Below the pieces are notes generated by a model, which was not told the origin of the DNA, ran no database searches, and worked only from the letters and a program-made list of their open reading frames with translations. Below, piece after piece: positions 50,434-64,000 of a DNA stretch of 64,000 nt. Both the position numbers and the translations under genes were made by a program. How positions within the stretch are numbered: the first letter of the stretch is position 1; every line of letters begins with the position of its first letter. Source of the stretch: Trichoplax sp. H2 (Eukaryota > Placozoa > Uniplacotomia > Trichoplacea). The stretch lies in assembly GCA_003344405.1 (NCBI GenBank), contig NOWV01000090.1, positions 1-64,000 of the forward strand, given 5' to 3'.

Positions 50434-53400
50434 TTTGATTTACTTGAAGCTTGGCCAACACATGAATCCTAACATCATAAATAATATTAATTATAGTTAA
50501 GATTTGATCGATCACTTAACTCTTATTCCAATTTAGTTTAGGAAATTGTAAAACATAAAGATAGTCAAAAGATATCGCCATATCAGTATTGGATATATTA
50601 TCTATATGCGTAATGCTCTACAATAGGGGTTTTCAGCGGGAAATTTTTGGTATGGCCTATAGTTATGCTACCAAGCTAATATACCGTAGAAGATATTCTT
50701 ATGTTAAACGATAAAAGTAAAATGCGTAGTTTAAGTCTACGAATCAACTATAAGGTCTAGAAAATTGCTATTGTACTGACATGCCTTAGTGCAATCGGGT
50801 AAAAATGACTTTTTGTAATCTTGCGGGTACTTTGAAAGCTACTGGCTACGGCTGCTTGATAATTTTTATGTATTGCTGATGAATAACTTTAAAAGTCGTA
50901 CGGTTTGTTTGCTAGAAGAAAAGCAGGAAGAGTAATGTTATGTAGTTGGAGACTGATCGTTATCATTAAAGTACCGCATTGTCGATATAATAGATTGTGG
51001 CTCTTGGTTATCACTCTGAACAACTAGGAAAAATTAATTAGAGAAAATATTGTGATATCTAAATTATTAAACTGATTTTATCAATAAAACTAAACAACAT
51101 ATCTTTCAAAGTGAAATATATTATAATTTGTATTTAGTGAAGGTATAAAAGAAAATAGTCAAGCTGTACCAGTCAATATTTCGATGGATTACTACAGTCA
51201 TTACCGTTTATAGAGTTAGTCAAGGGTAGGTAAATAGTTTGAAGTTTAGGAATTATTGCATATGCTAGAGACTAATTTCTGAATTTTCGCAACGCTCGGA
51301 CTTAGTTGGCGCCAATAAAAGAGTTATTTATGAAAAGTTTTGGCGATTATAGAAGTAGGATTGACTTTTTAATGGATGAAAAAGGACACGTAATGAAATT
51401 AGGCAATATTGACGATGATGTAAACAAACGTTGATGTTGAACATGGATAAAGATTATCAAGAATGTTCAAATAAAATAAACATTAGATAATGTCATTAGT
51501 CGAAACGAAAAAGAAGTCCAATAGTTTAGGCAAGCGGAGAAGAATAATAACTTGATCGAAGGTGAACTACCACATGGTACGATTATAGGTTATAATATTG
51601 AAAAGATTTAATGGCTCTCAATGATGCGTAATTAAATAATGATATTACATTAATGAATAATAAACTTATGGTTATACCTGGATGCAGGCAATTATCGTTA
51701 GGCAAAGATCAAAAATAAATAGATCATTTTAAAAGATAGGATAGGCAATTTTTCGTTACGTAATTTTATAGTAATCAATTGATTGACGATTTTGTACTTA
51801 CTCATGTAGGTCTAAATGAGGGAAAGAAAAAAACTTGAATAACTTATCAAATTGGCCTTGTTTAATGGATCGTCATATGATGATAGTTGAAAACACCCAA
51901 TTATAGGATAAAATTAAATATAATAATGGACCCAAAGTGTTTTAAAGTTGATATTTGATGCATCCATTCCGGTAAACTATAATCATTAGCCTGGCTAGGA
52001 CAGTAAAATATGACACAAAAAGACTCTAATTGACAATAATCAATCTATCTTGTCCTATTTATAATATGACGATAGAATGAACATTATCTGAATATGGTGA
52101 CGAAGTTATTTGACTCTTTTGAAATAGCTTGTAGCCGTACTAATTGCTTGCTTGGGCTATCAGAGAGATGACTGATTAAGCTATTCTTGATTCCGCACTA
52201 GAATCAATATTCTTGTACAATAACATATAATAACCTTGGCGACACTATTGTTTGATCATTGATGAATTGTCATATGTATTCAATCGATTTCAAGCTAGGA
52301 CAATAATGCAAACTCTTATTTCTATTCAGTTATCATGGCATAACCTAGACTACCAACCTTTACAATATCATTATTGTTTAAGAGGAGAAGTTCATCAAGT
52401 TGGGCTACCTTAACTTACACTATTGTCTCATCAGTCTATCTTGTCCATCGATTGTGTACTGAATTGTCATCAGTGGTATAGAGTCATCAAAGCATTAAAG
52501 AATCAGTTCTTAACTGTGTGAACAATTTAATTTTAGGACTAAATTTAATTGGGGTTAAAACGATGAAAGCGGCCCAATGGAGTAAATTACGGTAGATCGA
52601 TACCTAGCTCTCGATTTTAAACTAGATTAATAGACGCATACGTTTAATTGTGTACTGGTACTTTACGTTAGATTTAAAATGGCCAGTATTAATTAATGAT
52701 GACAACTTGATGCAATTGATAACATACATTTCGCTATCAACATTGACATGTAAATACATCGATACATATTGATTTTTCATTACTTTAGTGATAGAGAATA
52801 ATAGTGAGCTACATCTCAATAGTAATTATTACTAAGAATATAATCAATCCCCTAGTGAACGATGACACAAATTAGATCTACTCTATTATATTATCGTTAT
52901 GACAAGTAGACTTCCAACAGTGTTATATTATTTTTACTATTATCCAAAATATCGAGGCACCATAATGATGAAAAATATGCATCAAAATAGTCTGCTTATT
53001 AATTATCTAAAGGACTTTTGTTTCATTATTCATTGGTAATTGAAATCTAATGTCCAGCTGTTAAATAGTTCCTTCCTAACATGCATGATCTTTATCCGTT
53101 GTTGTCCAACCATGTTTTAGTGACACAAGTTCTTACTTTGTATCCTAGTTATTAAAGAGTACTGTTTTATGACTGTAATGTGAATTTAAGTTGATACTCA
53201 AATGGCCTGTTTGCTCTTATCAAATAGTGATAAGTATGGCTTCGGTAGATGTAGTGAAGTAAACAAAATGGAAAATTGAACCATAAATGATCGTATTTGT
53301 AGCTATTCCAATAGATATTTTGGTGCATATGTTACAGTTTTGATGCAGATGCATACTCATATATAGATATTGATAGAGTACATATTTGAAATTGATCGGA

Positions 53401-56400
53401 CAAATGGGGTGAGAGTTCTAGCTCTGTGACAAGGTTGATAGTAATTTAATTAAAGTTAAATTGAATGCAAGATCAACATTCTAACAGTGCCTTCAATAAA
53501 TACTCAGCTACTTTTGAATGTCTATAAAAAAACTTAAAGTTTGTAGTTCAGTAAACTTTCATATTATGCACTACAGAATTTTTAATCAAATAGAGTTTCT
53601 AAGTTTTGATTTACTATGGCCTCCATTATTTTATAATACACTCAGGGTAAATCCTTTGCACTTATTACAAGTACCCTTAGTATCGATCGATAACAATATC
53701 AGCAAATATTTGAAATAAATTCAATCTATGGCTTGTTATGGCTATACGAAATATTGCGAATATTGAACAGGATTACAGTGATTGATTTTATTGGTAAAAG
53801 CAATATTTATATTACATTTATTGGCTTTAGAGTACCGTAATTATTCTACAGCAATTTCAGAAAATGATTGAATGTGCAATTAGTACCATACCTTAACAAA
53901 AATCTTCAAATAGAGATAACTGCAAGTTTTGGAACGATAGTAGAAGCAGATAGTTAGATGGTCCCCTTTTAGAAATATCAGTTTATTTTTCATTAATTAA
54001 TATTAAAATATGAAAAATATTTTCTTTTATATAAACTAGGGGTTATATCTACGTAATAAGTTTTAATTATATGTAACAGAATTATGTTTCAGTGAAGCAT
54101 AACACGAAAACTGTTTAAAAATCATGGGCTGGACATTTGTCATTTAGTTTATTATTACGTTACCATTAGGATAGGATAGACACTTAACATTACTTTGACT
54201 TCTTTTATATTTGTTTTATTACCAAAAAAAATAATATCAGTCTTTAGAATTAGCTCTACAATATAAAATATATTCTAATTGTTCTGTTCGTTGGATGTAA
54301 TACTTGTATCATATTGATTCAATGATTTTGCTATATTTAAATATTAATACCAAATGCAGATACATCGTCGATTATCGCTTACTCAGAAAATCAATTATCA
54401 TCAGTAAATGTATAAACCTTATTATATAATAATTAATTAGTTTAGTGTAATATAGTTATAAACTAATAATCTCCTTCTTATCGGATGCTATTCAGCTTAT
54501 GTTATTGATAGCACGAAAAATAAAGGCAGCAGCTGTAAGGTAATGCTTTGTAAAAAGGCCTGGTGTTCAATCTGGCATTAAGTATTACATAATAGGGATA
54601 TTGTTTTTTATCGGTTACATCTTTATTACTATTAATCTAAGACCGTATTTACTGACATAAAGTAACAAATTTAATTGATATTATCTATTAGTATATTTTA
54701 AATCCTAGCAATGAAGGAAATATCAGCCGATGATAGTAAACATTATAGTTATTCTCTTTCGGCTTAATCTCATGAAAATACTTTATTTTAACTAACAATT
54801 TTATAATGAAATTTAAATTTAAAAATTATAATTTTTTAAAATTCTTGGACTTTAATATTTTTTAGCGTCGGAATTGATGAAATCATGAACGAAATATATA
54901 ACGGTTCATGAAATAAAAATATTGCAAACTTTAAGATTGCCTTGAATGAAGTGCATGAGCTTATAAATAATTAAAAAAATATAATTTAGTTACAGATAAT
55001 ACAAAATCAATTATAATGGTAGCAGATGATCAATCTCAGCTAGATTTAAATTTTAGTTTGTAAAGCTTCGTATCGTAACTGATAAGAACGATACGAGCTA
55101 TCTACGATATCCTTTTGTTGTCGGTTTGAATTCAGATAGAAATGAACTTCTTATAGTATTAAAGCGAAAACATTACAGATTTGATTATGTTAAGCATATT
55201 TGCATGTATCAATTAAAGGACACTATCGTTATCTATCAATGATTTTCTGTATGCACATGTCCATTCTGTTTATTGTAAGGCTAACAAAATTAAAGTGCTT
55301 AGCTATTATTTTTTGTTGATTGGGCAATTACAGTTGGCGTCGTCTGTACTTACGATTGAATAGAGTTTATTAAATGCCAGGCTAATAAAGTTTCTGATAA
55401 GTTTACAGAATAGTTTCAAATGCTAGACAAACTAACATAATTACAATTTTAAATCAGAAAATTTAGCCGATTATTAGTAAGGGAGGTAATTCCACGGAAG
55501 GTAGTAAAAGCAATTCTAACATGTAAGCCTTATTAGTTTAACACTGGGTAAATATTTTATAGCCCTTTTTTTGTATTTATCCTTGATGTGTAAGCTTGTG
55601 TAATTGTAAGCTAGATAGCAGTCCCTTATGCTATAACTCTAATAATAACTTTAAAAAATTTAGATTCTAGTTTAGACTATTAATAGGCGAAGAATTTTCT
55701 AATATTATCAAATTAGACTGTTGAAATTAGGCCCTATAAAACTATGAGCACATAGTATGAACTACGGCCGTAATACTGAAAGGAATAATTTTACTTCGCT
55801 TATTTTGTACATGGTGTTATACAACGTAAAATGTGATTGTTTTTATTATGAATGATGTTGCCTTTAAGATTGAAGATAATACAAAATAGCGGTTGGACAA
55901 AACTAATAACAGTTTTGTAGGATAATTAATTATTCATACTGCTAATTTATGAATGAAATTATTCGGAAAATTTGCATTTTAACCAGGTGGCCTCGTTAAA
56001 ACCGAGTGTAGCGTGTATCTCCGTAGACTAGCTCTTAAAAAAAAAATTCTTAAGAATTCCCTTAAATGAGCTTCAAAAGCTATTGGGCTTGCAACAAAGA
56101 ATTTGATTAGATACAATGCTGTTATTATTGATCTTAGGCTGGATAGAGCAATATCGAAACGTGTAGGATAGTTTTTGATAATGTTCCGATAGCTTATTAG
56201 GAACTACATACAGCATAAGCAATATTATGTATGTTGCAAGCTATATACCTGTAAAAGTGTATAATAGTATTGTCGAACTTAACACGATGCGTGCTCTCTA
56301 TCTAGAACTAATTGAAATAATTGATGATGCCTGATTGCATCCAGGCAGTAGTAATCTCATGATAAAAACTTGAAAGAATCTTTGCAATTAATTGGATCGA

Positions 56401-57398
56401 TGGCTTTTACAATCTCTTTAAAACTAGCAGTTCTATCAATACTTTGATACAGTTTAATATAATAGTGATAAATCTGTAAATATAGAATTGATTAGAATGG
56501 CCCCTTGCTGATAACTGCATTCCAATCTGTTGAAATTCCCACGATTTACCCTAAACACCTAATCATTGACTCTTATTGGGTTAGGACAATGTCGTAGTAG
56601 CGCCCATTACTCTTTATTAAGAATTATCTTTGATATGCCTTTCATGTCTTTCCCGCTTCCTTTGAAATTTTAAATCTTGTTAGATTAACTCGCTAGGATG
56701 CATTGACAGCTTTATTGTCGAGGAAAATTCTTTAAATAACATAGTAATTACTTCTGTATAATTTATTTCATTCATTTTCGAAATATTTTCATAACGGCTG
56801 CGATCTTTAAGCACTCGCTTCCCAAAATTGAGTAGAATATTATGTATTGATGTATTACAAATTGAAATATAAAGCATACTTTGGTAAGTGAATATCAACC
56901 AAAGTGTAGAAATTTTGAGCTGCCATAATGTGGTTTAAAGTTTCAATTTATAATCGCTACGTAGCGTAATTTTGAAACTTTTATAATCAAGTTGGAAGGT
57001 AGTAGTATTCGTGAAACTTACGTTGTAAAATTGGCTATACAAGTTATCGATATCACTTCTTGCGATTACTAGCCTAATCTATTAGTTTTAATTTGAAGCT
57101 TTTGCGCCAATTAAAATTTTAAAGAGTAAGAAATTAAATTCTTTGATACAGTTGGCGTTATAGTTGTCTATCCTATCTAATTTAAAATTAATAATCATGT
57201 TATGTATAATCATGTGAGCTTAACTATGAAAATGGGCAACCTACCGCTAAGATAGTTACATTATAAAGTAGCTAAAATTCTCTTCCAATTTTACTTCGCA
57301 GTAATGGGTGACCGAAATTAAGACAGCATTTTGTATTTGTCTTTATTATCGTGAATTCTGAAGGTGTCATGGTTACACCGTTATGAAAGTGGAAAAGC
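50434..57398. other. Upstream of the Robo-like gene; no gene recognised
   Basis: The promoter and 5' UTR of the Robo-like gene should lie at the left end of this stretch. Frames of 65-72 codons at 52622-52819, 53518-53718 and 56680-56898 are not recognisable and have no splice support. I see no RNA gene. Confidence 0.5.
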
Positions 57399-57575
57399 AT
57401 GGACGATAACTCTATTGGAATACGTCGGCAATATGACTTAAATATTGCAGAAAATACCGTAGCCCATTCGCAGCTATTGCTATCAATGCTAAATGGTCAA
57501 GAACCGAACGTAATACCTAAAGTACAGAAAGTTAACTGCTACAACGAATCTTTCGCACGCGACATAACCATTTAA
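57399..57575 (+). CDS. Weak candidate: 58-codon open frame or exon
   Basis: An ATG-to-stop frame of 58 codons starts MDDNSIGIRRQYDLN. Its composition is more protein-like than its surroundings (balanced charged, Gln and Asn residues, and several GC-containing codons). A GT that could be a donor lies inside it (after QEPN), so it might be a first exon. I recognise no domain, and a frame of this length can occur by chance. Confidence 0.2.
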   Translation: MDDNSIGIRRQYDLNIAENTVAHSQLLLSMLNGQEPNVIPKVQKVNCYNESFARDITI

Positions 57576-58812
57576 GCCTTATATGAGCCATTTTTTTCCG
57601 CTAGAAAGATGTTTCATTCTCAGCGTGCCTTGTTCTCATTTAAATGCATGTGTACAGTTGACTAGGTGATTAACATACAATGGCTTAATTCTTTTATATT
57701 TTAGTTAAATATTGGTATGCAAAGTATGATGGCAAGCGGTAGTGACGTAGTTTTTCTGGACATCTATGGCGGTAACAAACATCGTATTAGATGTTAGTCA
57801 GGACCATCACGACATTTGTGAAACAAATTGGTTTAAATAATAAGATAGTACATCAACGGATTAGATGTATCGATGAAAATAGGTTAGGAATGGCAACATG
57901 ATATTAAGCCAGGATTTTTCTTCGTAGAAATCGCCTACTAAAGGAACTATGTCGTTTAATAGTAGGAAAGAAACTGTTATATATACGCGTGCTTTGGGTG
58001 GAATGTATCGATAATTTCCCAGTTTTGATTTAATTTATTCAGGCGTACGGCATAAATCAGTTTCTAAACTGGCATATCTTAAAGGTACCTCTATATCTTT
58101 AATATTGTGTCCGTAATAATTCTTTTTATCGTATCGAAGGTAGAAACTATAATTTCTGAACCTTAAACTGTATATTGTACGACTCTTTTAAAATCTTTAG
58201 AGATCTATAAATCCTCAACAACTAAATCACTGTCTTATTTTCTGAAATCATATTCTATAATAAATTGTTCTTCAACCTGTTGTCGAGCACAATCAAATAC
58301 ATAAAATAAAATCAGATCATAATGACATGAATTTAAGCAAAAAATAAACCCTTTCCGGTGATAAAACTTTCAATTACGCCTAAACAATATTGAATCGATA
58401 AGTAAACCCTAGCTTTTCTTAAGAAGAACTGGGTACTTCTATATAACAATCTGATCTTGTACTTTAATGATAATCTAATATATTCTCTCTGTACATATAG
58501 AGTAAGATAGCAAGGAAATAATTTTAGAATAATCTTGACATTATTATGGAGGTTGAATGATGTAACGATCCTATTGAATGTGTGTACGTAAATTATAAAG
58601 GCTTAACACCAATTTTATGCTATTCCAAAATGATCCATAGATGACTAAACTAAATTTGGTCGTAATATTCTAAGATAAAGTCGTCAATATAACTTTTGTC
58701 AGGAAGAAAAAAGATCTCTTTCGTTGTGTACCATGTTGCAAACAAAATATTCTTAAAATTATCACTAATACTTCAATTTATCATCTAAATAGTAGTTTAA
58801 TGCATAAATATC

Positions 58813-59103
58813 ATGGACCACAATGTATATAACCCAGTAGAATTGGATACAATGTACGTTAGCTTGCCCTACCCACGTGAATTTACTTTTGAACAGAAAG
58901 ATAGATGCATGCGTATGTAAAAAGGAACTAAGACGAAGCAACGCATTGCTCTAGCTTTAACACATAGCGAGTAAAAGGAAACTTTTATATCACTATTTTA
59001 TAAAGTATATTTTACAGTAAACTTACGACTTAAAGAGGACCAAGTTCAAACGGATTCTGCAACAGGCGCCTTAGCCACTTTGGTGTTGCACAAAGGCAAG
59101 TGA
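58813..59103 (+). CDS. Weak candidate: two-exon orphan gene, 61 aa
   Basis: An ATG frame at 58813-58912 starts MDHNVYNPVELD and ends at a GTATGT donor in phase 1. A segment at 59018-59103 follows a TTTTACAG acceptor, continues in the matching phase and stops at TGA after LATLVLHKGK. The second segment is clearly more GC-rich than the surrounding DNA. An in-frame stop just upstream supports the ATG. I recognise no family, and the splice is inferred only from signals, so this may be chance. Confidence 0.25.
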
Positions 59104-62100
59104 TAGCGCACAGCTGGCGAATGGATCGTTTTCCTTTTCTTTATGTAAGTAATTTGTTTCAGTAACTGATCAGTTTGGCGTCAGATAAAAGTTAAATAAC
59201 TATAATGAAATAAATATTCATCCCCAAGGAATAGGATTAAAATTAATGTATTAATGTGAAGTTACGTTTCAGAATGTAGAGATGAATTCTAGCACGTACG
59301 GAATAGGCAATGATCCAACAACAATATCGGAATTTATGACGGTTAGTTCAAAGAATTAATCCAATGATTTTTTAATACCTTTTGCCACGCTATTTCCAAT
59401 AAAGTATTAAATGTGGCTGTTGAAAAGTATAATTTGTTTTGCCAAATCCACAGTAGGTGTGCAATAATAGCGTTATAATGGCGATTGTAAGTTGGAATAA
59501 TAATTGCAACGTTGATGTTGAATCAGTTGATAGCAGCAATAGGTAAGATTGTACCCAACAAAATGCCTAACGAATGATGCGTTATAATCAAATAATGTGC
59601 ACACTACAACTCAGGGGTGGGCAAAAAAGAATTCTATATTTTAGTGTAGTATGGCAGGAGTGCAAATAACATTTAAGCATTCACAACGTAATTTTTTGGC
59701 TTGTATGCATAATAGCATTCTATATAAATAGACAGTAATTTTATAGCAGGAACAAAAAAGAGAGGGAAAGAATTTCTATGGTTACTAGTCCAATTGGCAT
59801 TAGCGGCGGTTAATATTGTACGCTCATTAGACCTTAACTGCCGATACAATAGTTAATTATAAGTAGAAAAGAATGGAGAAAGCACTGAAGGGTAGAAGAA
59901 CAGCATAGCTTACAATAAATCCTACCTTGTCAATCAAATTTATCATTTTTTTGTCATTATAACGAAAAGGCGGTCGATCACTATCTGTATGCTAAGGTAC
60001 GTTGTATTGGCGATGTGGTACGATGGGTTATCATTGATTTCCTTACATGACTATCTAAATATTATCATAATATTTTAAGCTTTGTTTTTATTCAAGTACC
60101 GAGTGAAAATTAAATCATTGTATTGATGTTGTTACTTCGTGAGACCTACTTGAATCAACATTATTGAATTGGTTATATTGTTATGAACTTTTTCTTTGTT
60201 CATTTTAGATTAGAATAATAAAAATAACAGTTCTATTCAATTAAACATTCCACTAAATTTAATATTCTATATAGTTCAAGTAACCATTTTATTGAGTCGA
60301 AAGAATTTAACAGTTTTACTTGATCTTCAATTCAGTAATTATTATGCGTTTAGGTCCGTTTTATAATTGAACATTGTATGCCGTCATGATGTCCATGACA
60401 ATAAGTTGGTATGGCAATGCAACTCTATCGTGACGTTGTAGAATTCATTGATTTTATTGACCTTAATTACGATTTTAATATAAAAAATAGCTGATTCAAA
60501 GAATGGAAAATGATTGTACCACTGACTTTCAAAACTACTGCTTAAATTATCATTTCTCTTGTTAAGGTATTAGTGTATCTTTTAAATTGATTTCAATCAG
60601 CTTTAATTATGTAGTATTTGAGTACCATATTTGTGATAGTTATGAGATACCGTCGAATTGATTTAAAGCTACTTCGCTGTTATAATTAGGGAGTGACTAA
60701 TTATTTGGATCAGTGAGCTACATATCAATGTGATAACGTAATATACCGTATGTGAAAGATTAGATGATGAGATCGAATGTCTATACTACAGCATAGTATT
60801 ATGTAAGTATGTTTAATAATAATATGAAAGATTACCTAATAAGGTTATTGGATAACTTAAGTTGATTATATTTTTAATTAAGCTGAAAAATGAACTGTAT
60901 ATAGTAGTGCATAATTTGATGTCGAATTATTAAAGTGTATGATTCGATAATTCATTTAATTTTCATCTGGTTTCTCTAAAATTGCAATGTATCTTTCGGA
61001 GCGAGAATGCTCTTTAGCAGTTAGGCAGCAATACAGCCGCATCTTCTATTTTTACGTATTGTAATCATGGTCATGCAGTGAAAATCATATGACCATAGGT
61101 TTCATCTTTAATCATATGGATAACCATTCTTTATTTATGAAATATATATGCATATTTATATACTGTTATGTTATTGCAGTTTACGAATGTCGTTTGCGCA
61201 CGTGGCAATTAAGTTCTAAATATTTTAGGGCAAATGTGCGGCAGTATATTACTTTGGGACTTACTGAATTGCATGAACTAATTGATTTGTAGATTAGATC
61301 ACATAAGTAATCCTATCTGGTATATTGAAATCGATCATTTTAGTAATAATAGATTTAGTTTCACATTTAGAAATGCTTTTAATTGCATTAAATTTGATCC
61401 TTCAGATTTATATGGCCGTTATTTACTCTCTCAAGCTATTTTAACAAGCGAATAAATTTTAGTTAGGCCTACAGCAATAATATTTCTATATTTATACTGA
61501 AGTTAAATATAAAGGACATTAAACGGCTGTACGAGTACATATATTTTAGTGTATAAATATAAAGTGTAAGTCAGTGGTGGCAGTATAGTCTTACCTTAGT
61601 TCTTGGGTTGTGCACACTAACGTGTTGTAAGGTAGTAGTACAGTATATGCAGTAAAATCCAGATGAGTCAAGGTCTACGTAAAGAAAATCGAATAATTTA
61701 TGTCTAAATTGCCATTTCTCGACACCGATTATAGTTGCAGAATATATATTCGGATTTATACGAGGAGTAAGGCTGTTAGTCAGCTGTAGCGTTGTACATG
61801 TAGTTAATGTATTACTCTATCTCGAATTGGACATACTGCTATTGATACAATTGTACGAGCAACATTTACAAGGCCTTGCATGGTTAGGTAAGATTGTAGC
61901 CCTAAATTTTCTGTTTATTATATATCTATATAGTCAGTTGACAATAATTGTGTTATTTTCAATGCTTTATTGTTGATAGCGGGAAGCCCATCAATTACAC
62001 AAATTATGATGCCGTAAAAGCCTAGCTAAAATCATATTTAGTTATTTATTCATAAAGGTAAATAAGAAAATCATCATTACAATCAACAGGTTTCTCTTAT

Positions 62101-64000
62101 TTCAATATCGTAACAATTACATTTATCGGACCGATGCGTAATATCTTATATATTATCTAAGCAATCAAATTAGATAAATGTTGGCTGTGTTCCACCTACT
62201 ATGGCCGTCATATTTGTATATAGTCGATACCGCAGACTGGAGTTTATGGAATATAACGATTTTACAAATTCTTTTCATCATAATTTAAGGTGGTCGAAAC
62301 AGCAGTCAGCAAAGAACGTAAATACTTATTTGACTTATCTATATAACTATTACTGATAATGACGTTTTGAACAGGCTCTATTGCAAAAATCTTGAGCCTA
62401 GGATTGACCTATTGACTCAGAAAAGGTTGTTTTTGCAACTTATCGGTTGATTGCATAGTTTACTTTGTAGCTTCATCCCCCTCATTTTATTTGTTTAATT
62501 TGTTACTTAAACTAGACGTTATTTTCTATAATTTAGTAATTTACGCCGCAAAAGTATTAATTTAAGAACAGGAACAATAAATCATGTTCATCAAGTATAT
62601 CTTGCAGTAGAAGTCGTAATAATTTTTATTTAGAATCATGACATGAATCTCTGGGCTTAATAATTATGGTCAACTTTTGATGTATCGAACTATTTCACTC
62701 CAAATGAAAAGTGATCTTGTCTTAATTATGATCAATTTGTTGTAGTTGTAAGCTTTAAGACCGTCATTGACAGTTAATACTTCACGTTATAATGGAAAGA
62801 TTTTAGCTTTTACTATGATAATAGATCATCCTTGACCTTATTACCGGTTTACTTAACTAAAGTAAATACTACCGTTATTCCGTAACATTTAATATTCATA
62901 ACAATTGTCTATTTGTTGTCCTATATTGTATAGGTTCAGATAGATAGCAGGATCACCATACAGCGATTTCTGAAATACTCCGCGATGCAGTACTTCCTTG
63001 CCATAGATATGGCTCTAGATGGATGATTGATGTCATAATCAAGGAATTGCCCCTTACAGCTATTTGCTCTTTCCAATATTTGAAGAACGGATACGGCGAA
63101 CTATTGTTCTGATAGCACCATTAACTATTTAATGACTTGATAGTAACTTTTTAATTTCTTGTATCACTGCTTTTGTCAAAATTAAAAACTAATAAAAATT
63201 TATTTATGGTGAAAGTTTTAAAGCTCGATTCAGGAAAGAGATTATGTGTTAGTGACATAATTACGTAACTGATATCTTCTTCCTAGAAGATAAAGATTTT
63301 AGATACAGATGTGAATTATGACTAGAAAGGATAACGTGGATGTTAGTAATAGTTTAAAGCCTTATAATAAATTTGTACAATCCGCATTAATCTCTTCCTG
63401 GCTCATAGCTGCTTTCACTGCTGGATAAAATTATGCGTTGCAAGTGTGCATTATTAAACTATGTTCCTATCTTTGCGCTATACGTGGATTGAGTTCAACT
63501 TAATTTAAAACCACCCCAAAGCCGCGGATATAATGGTTGATAAACTTGGCATATGCTTCCTTAGAGCATTAGAGTCAGTTTAATCATCCAGTATGTAAAC
63601 CCCAGATAAAAATGCTAACTGGGCACGGTAATTGATGAGCTTGCAGTATGAGGTATGTTAGAATAGTTTTTATTCTTTCTTTAGTATCGTGTAAAAAATT
63701 TATTTCAAAACGTCTTTGTTGCAGATGTTATAGCGGTACTAACTAATGATATCTTGCAATAATCTACAGTACGCATATTTTGCTATCACACTTCATATTG
63801 GCTGCAAAGAAACAGCCTTATGAACCTACTTGCAGTGATCAATACAATAAATATATACATACAATATTTTATATTAGCGAAATGTGAAGAAAATTTTATG
63901 ATTATTGCTCTCGCATGAGAAATGATTAAATTAGAGCAGTAGCAATATGCTTCAGTATTTGAATAGTTAATTTAGTCTCCTTCCATTTATCTACTGTATG
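59104..64000. other. AT-rich stretch without recognisable gene
   Basis: No supported exon, RNA gene or element. The 67-codon frame at 61089-61292 is unrecognised. Small open segments with splice-like borders near 59271-59360 were noted but not supported. Confidence 0.5.

Noticed and set aside
59060-59098. Small hairpin with TGCAACA / TGTTGCA arms
   Set aside because: A 7-bp stem with a loop of about 19 bases is within chance expectation and lies in a weak coding candidate; there is no sign of a structured RNA family.
59271-59360. Open segment with acceptor-like and GTTAGT donor-like borders
   Set aside because: It cannot be joined in phase to the 59018-59103 segment without a stop, and no family is recognised.
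61089-61292. 67-codon plus-strand open frame
   Set aside because: It is hydrophobic and rich in Tyr and Ile as expected from AT-rich random sequence, with no domain or partner exon.

Overview
This is an AT-rich, intron-rich animal nuclear genome segment in draft scaffold form, with four 20-N gaps. Two complete multi-exon genes can be read exon by exon, and both belong to animal signalling families: a cGMP phosphodiesterase of the PDE9A family on the + strand and a Roundabout (Robo) type guidance receptor on the - strand. PDE9A is very close to the vertebrate protein. The Robo ectodomain has the canonical 5 Ig + 3 FN3 layout, but its tail is divergent. This fits a slowly evolving, possibly early-branching animal such as a placozoan or cnidarian, but the species cannot be fixed from the sequence.

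Layout. Positions 1-21326 hold no gene I can support. They contain haplotype-type duplications around scaffold gaps, the two ends of an LTR retrotransposon flanking what looks like its own empty allele, and two tandem repeats (about 156 bp and about 145 bp). PDE9A runs from 21327 to 32579 in 18 exons (536 aa). One further gap, with another duplicated flank and a repeat shared with the 8.2 kb gap, lies in its third-exon-proximal intron. Positions 32580-37778 are intergenic between convergent 3' ends. The Robo-like gene runs from 50433 down to 37779 in 14 exons (1517 aa), with a 5.4-kb first intron separating the signal-peptide exon from the Ig exons. Positions 50434-64000 hold no recognised gene; two weak orphan coding candidates lie near 57.4 and 58.8-59.1 kb.

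Both gene models were built from GT-AG splice sites that keep frame and phase across every junction, and each ends at a stop codon. The PDE9A model numbers its catalytic residues exactly one less than human PDE9A2, which supports the exon set. The two genes have no evident shared function: PDE9A is an intracellular cGMP hydrolase and Robo is a single-pass receptor for Slit-type ligands. They are neighbours in a tail-to-tail arrangement. I found no tRNA, rRNA, CRISPR array or prokaryotic system. The most unusual features are the assembly-embedded empty and filled alleles of mobile elements, the divergent Robo tail, and a substitution at the PDE9-typical tyrosine of the inhibitor-contact site.
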